Source: Megalonaias nervosa (Eukaryota; Mollusca; Bivalvia; Unionida; Unionidae). From it: 64,000 bases of DNA. The DNA is not shown here. How positions within the stretch are numbered: position 1 is the first letter of the stretch. Location: positions 117,278 to 181,277 of the forward strand of contig JAECUM010001821.1 of the NCBI GenBank assembly GCA_016617855.1. The letters are read 5' to 3'. More model-generated notes on the stretch are below. The model was not told the DNA's origin. It did no database searches and saw only the letters and a list, made by a program, of their open reading frames with translations.

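Overview
The window is eukaryotic nuclear DNA: AT-rich, without operons or bacterial-type genes, with short spliced exons separated by kilobases of repeat-rich intron. The repeat set (tRNA-derived SINEs, one with a tail reading close to GTTTAACGCC; many MITEs; very many minisatellites; short hairpin-headed repeats) suggests a mollusc, probably a bivalve. That placement comes from remembered repeat families, not from a search.

One gene dominates. It lies on the minus strand from beyond position 64000 down to a stop codon at 11011-11013. I could chain twelve exons whose splice sites and phases all agree, giving 446 residues of the C-terminal part of a protein; the start lies outside the window. 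In order the protein has a charged coiled coil (exons 63977, 59280, then repeated 63-nt exons at 53155, 49577 and 44129), a further helical segment (33266), a Gln/Gly/Asn-rich region with an 8-residue repeat (32764), Gln/Pro-rich linkers (25588, 23042, 21326) and a strongly acidic tail (16095, 11011). Coiled coil, then Gln-rich stretch, then acidic C terminus resembles the GOLIM4/GOLM (GPP130/GP73) family of Golgi membrane proteins, but the N-terminal membrane anchor is outside the window, so the family name is tentative.

Layout: 1-11010 holds old interspersed repeats, a candidate terminal exon of another minus-strand gene (3491-3585), a segment bracketed by inverted microsatellites (6460-7340) and three abutting minisatellites just downstream of the main stop codon. 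11011-33400 holds the 3' half of the gene, with introns carrying a 39-bp minisatellite, a solo LTR (18273-19222), MITEs, an ATGT-type microsatellite, two higher-order minisatellites and a broken plus-strand pseudogene (31487-32022). 33400-44128 is one large intron with a minus-strand ORF fragment split by a hAT-type MITE (35237-36036), four minisatellites and a pogo/Tigger-type element (41056-42748). 44129-53270 contains the duplicated coiled-coil exons, inside tandemly duplicated intron blocks, plus a TTAA-flanked piggyBac-like MITE and a 40-bp minisatellite. 53270-64000 is intron with SINEs and old repeats and the two most upstream visible exons.

The most interesting material is the evolution of the main gene: duplication of a 63-nt phase-0 exon including one copy with a destroyed splice donor, a 45-bp duplication that created tandem in-frame splice acceptors, a minisatellite that arose in only one of three paralogous intron blocks, and three different minisatellites that may lie in its 3' UTR. 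I found no rRNA, genuine tRNA gene, CRISPR array or prokaryotic-type system.
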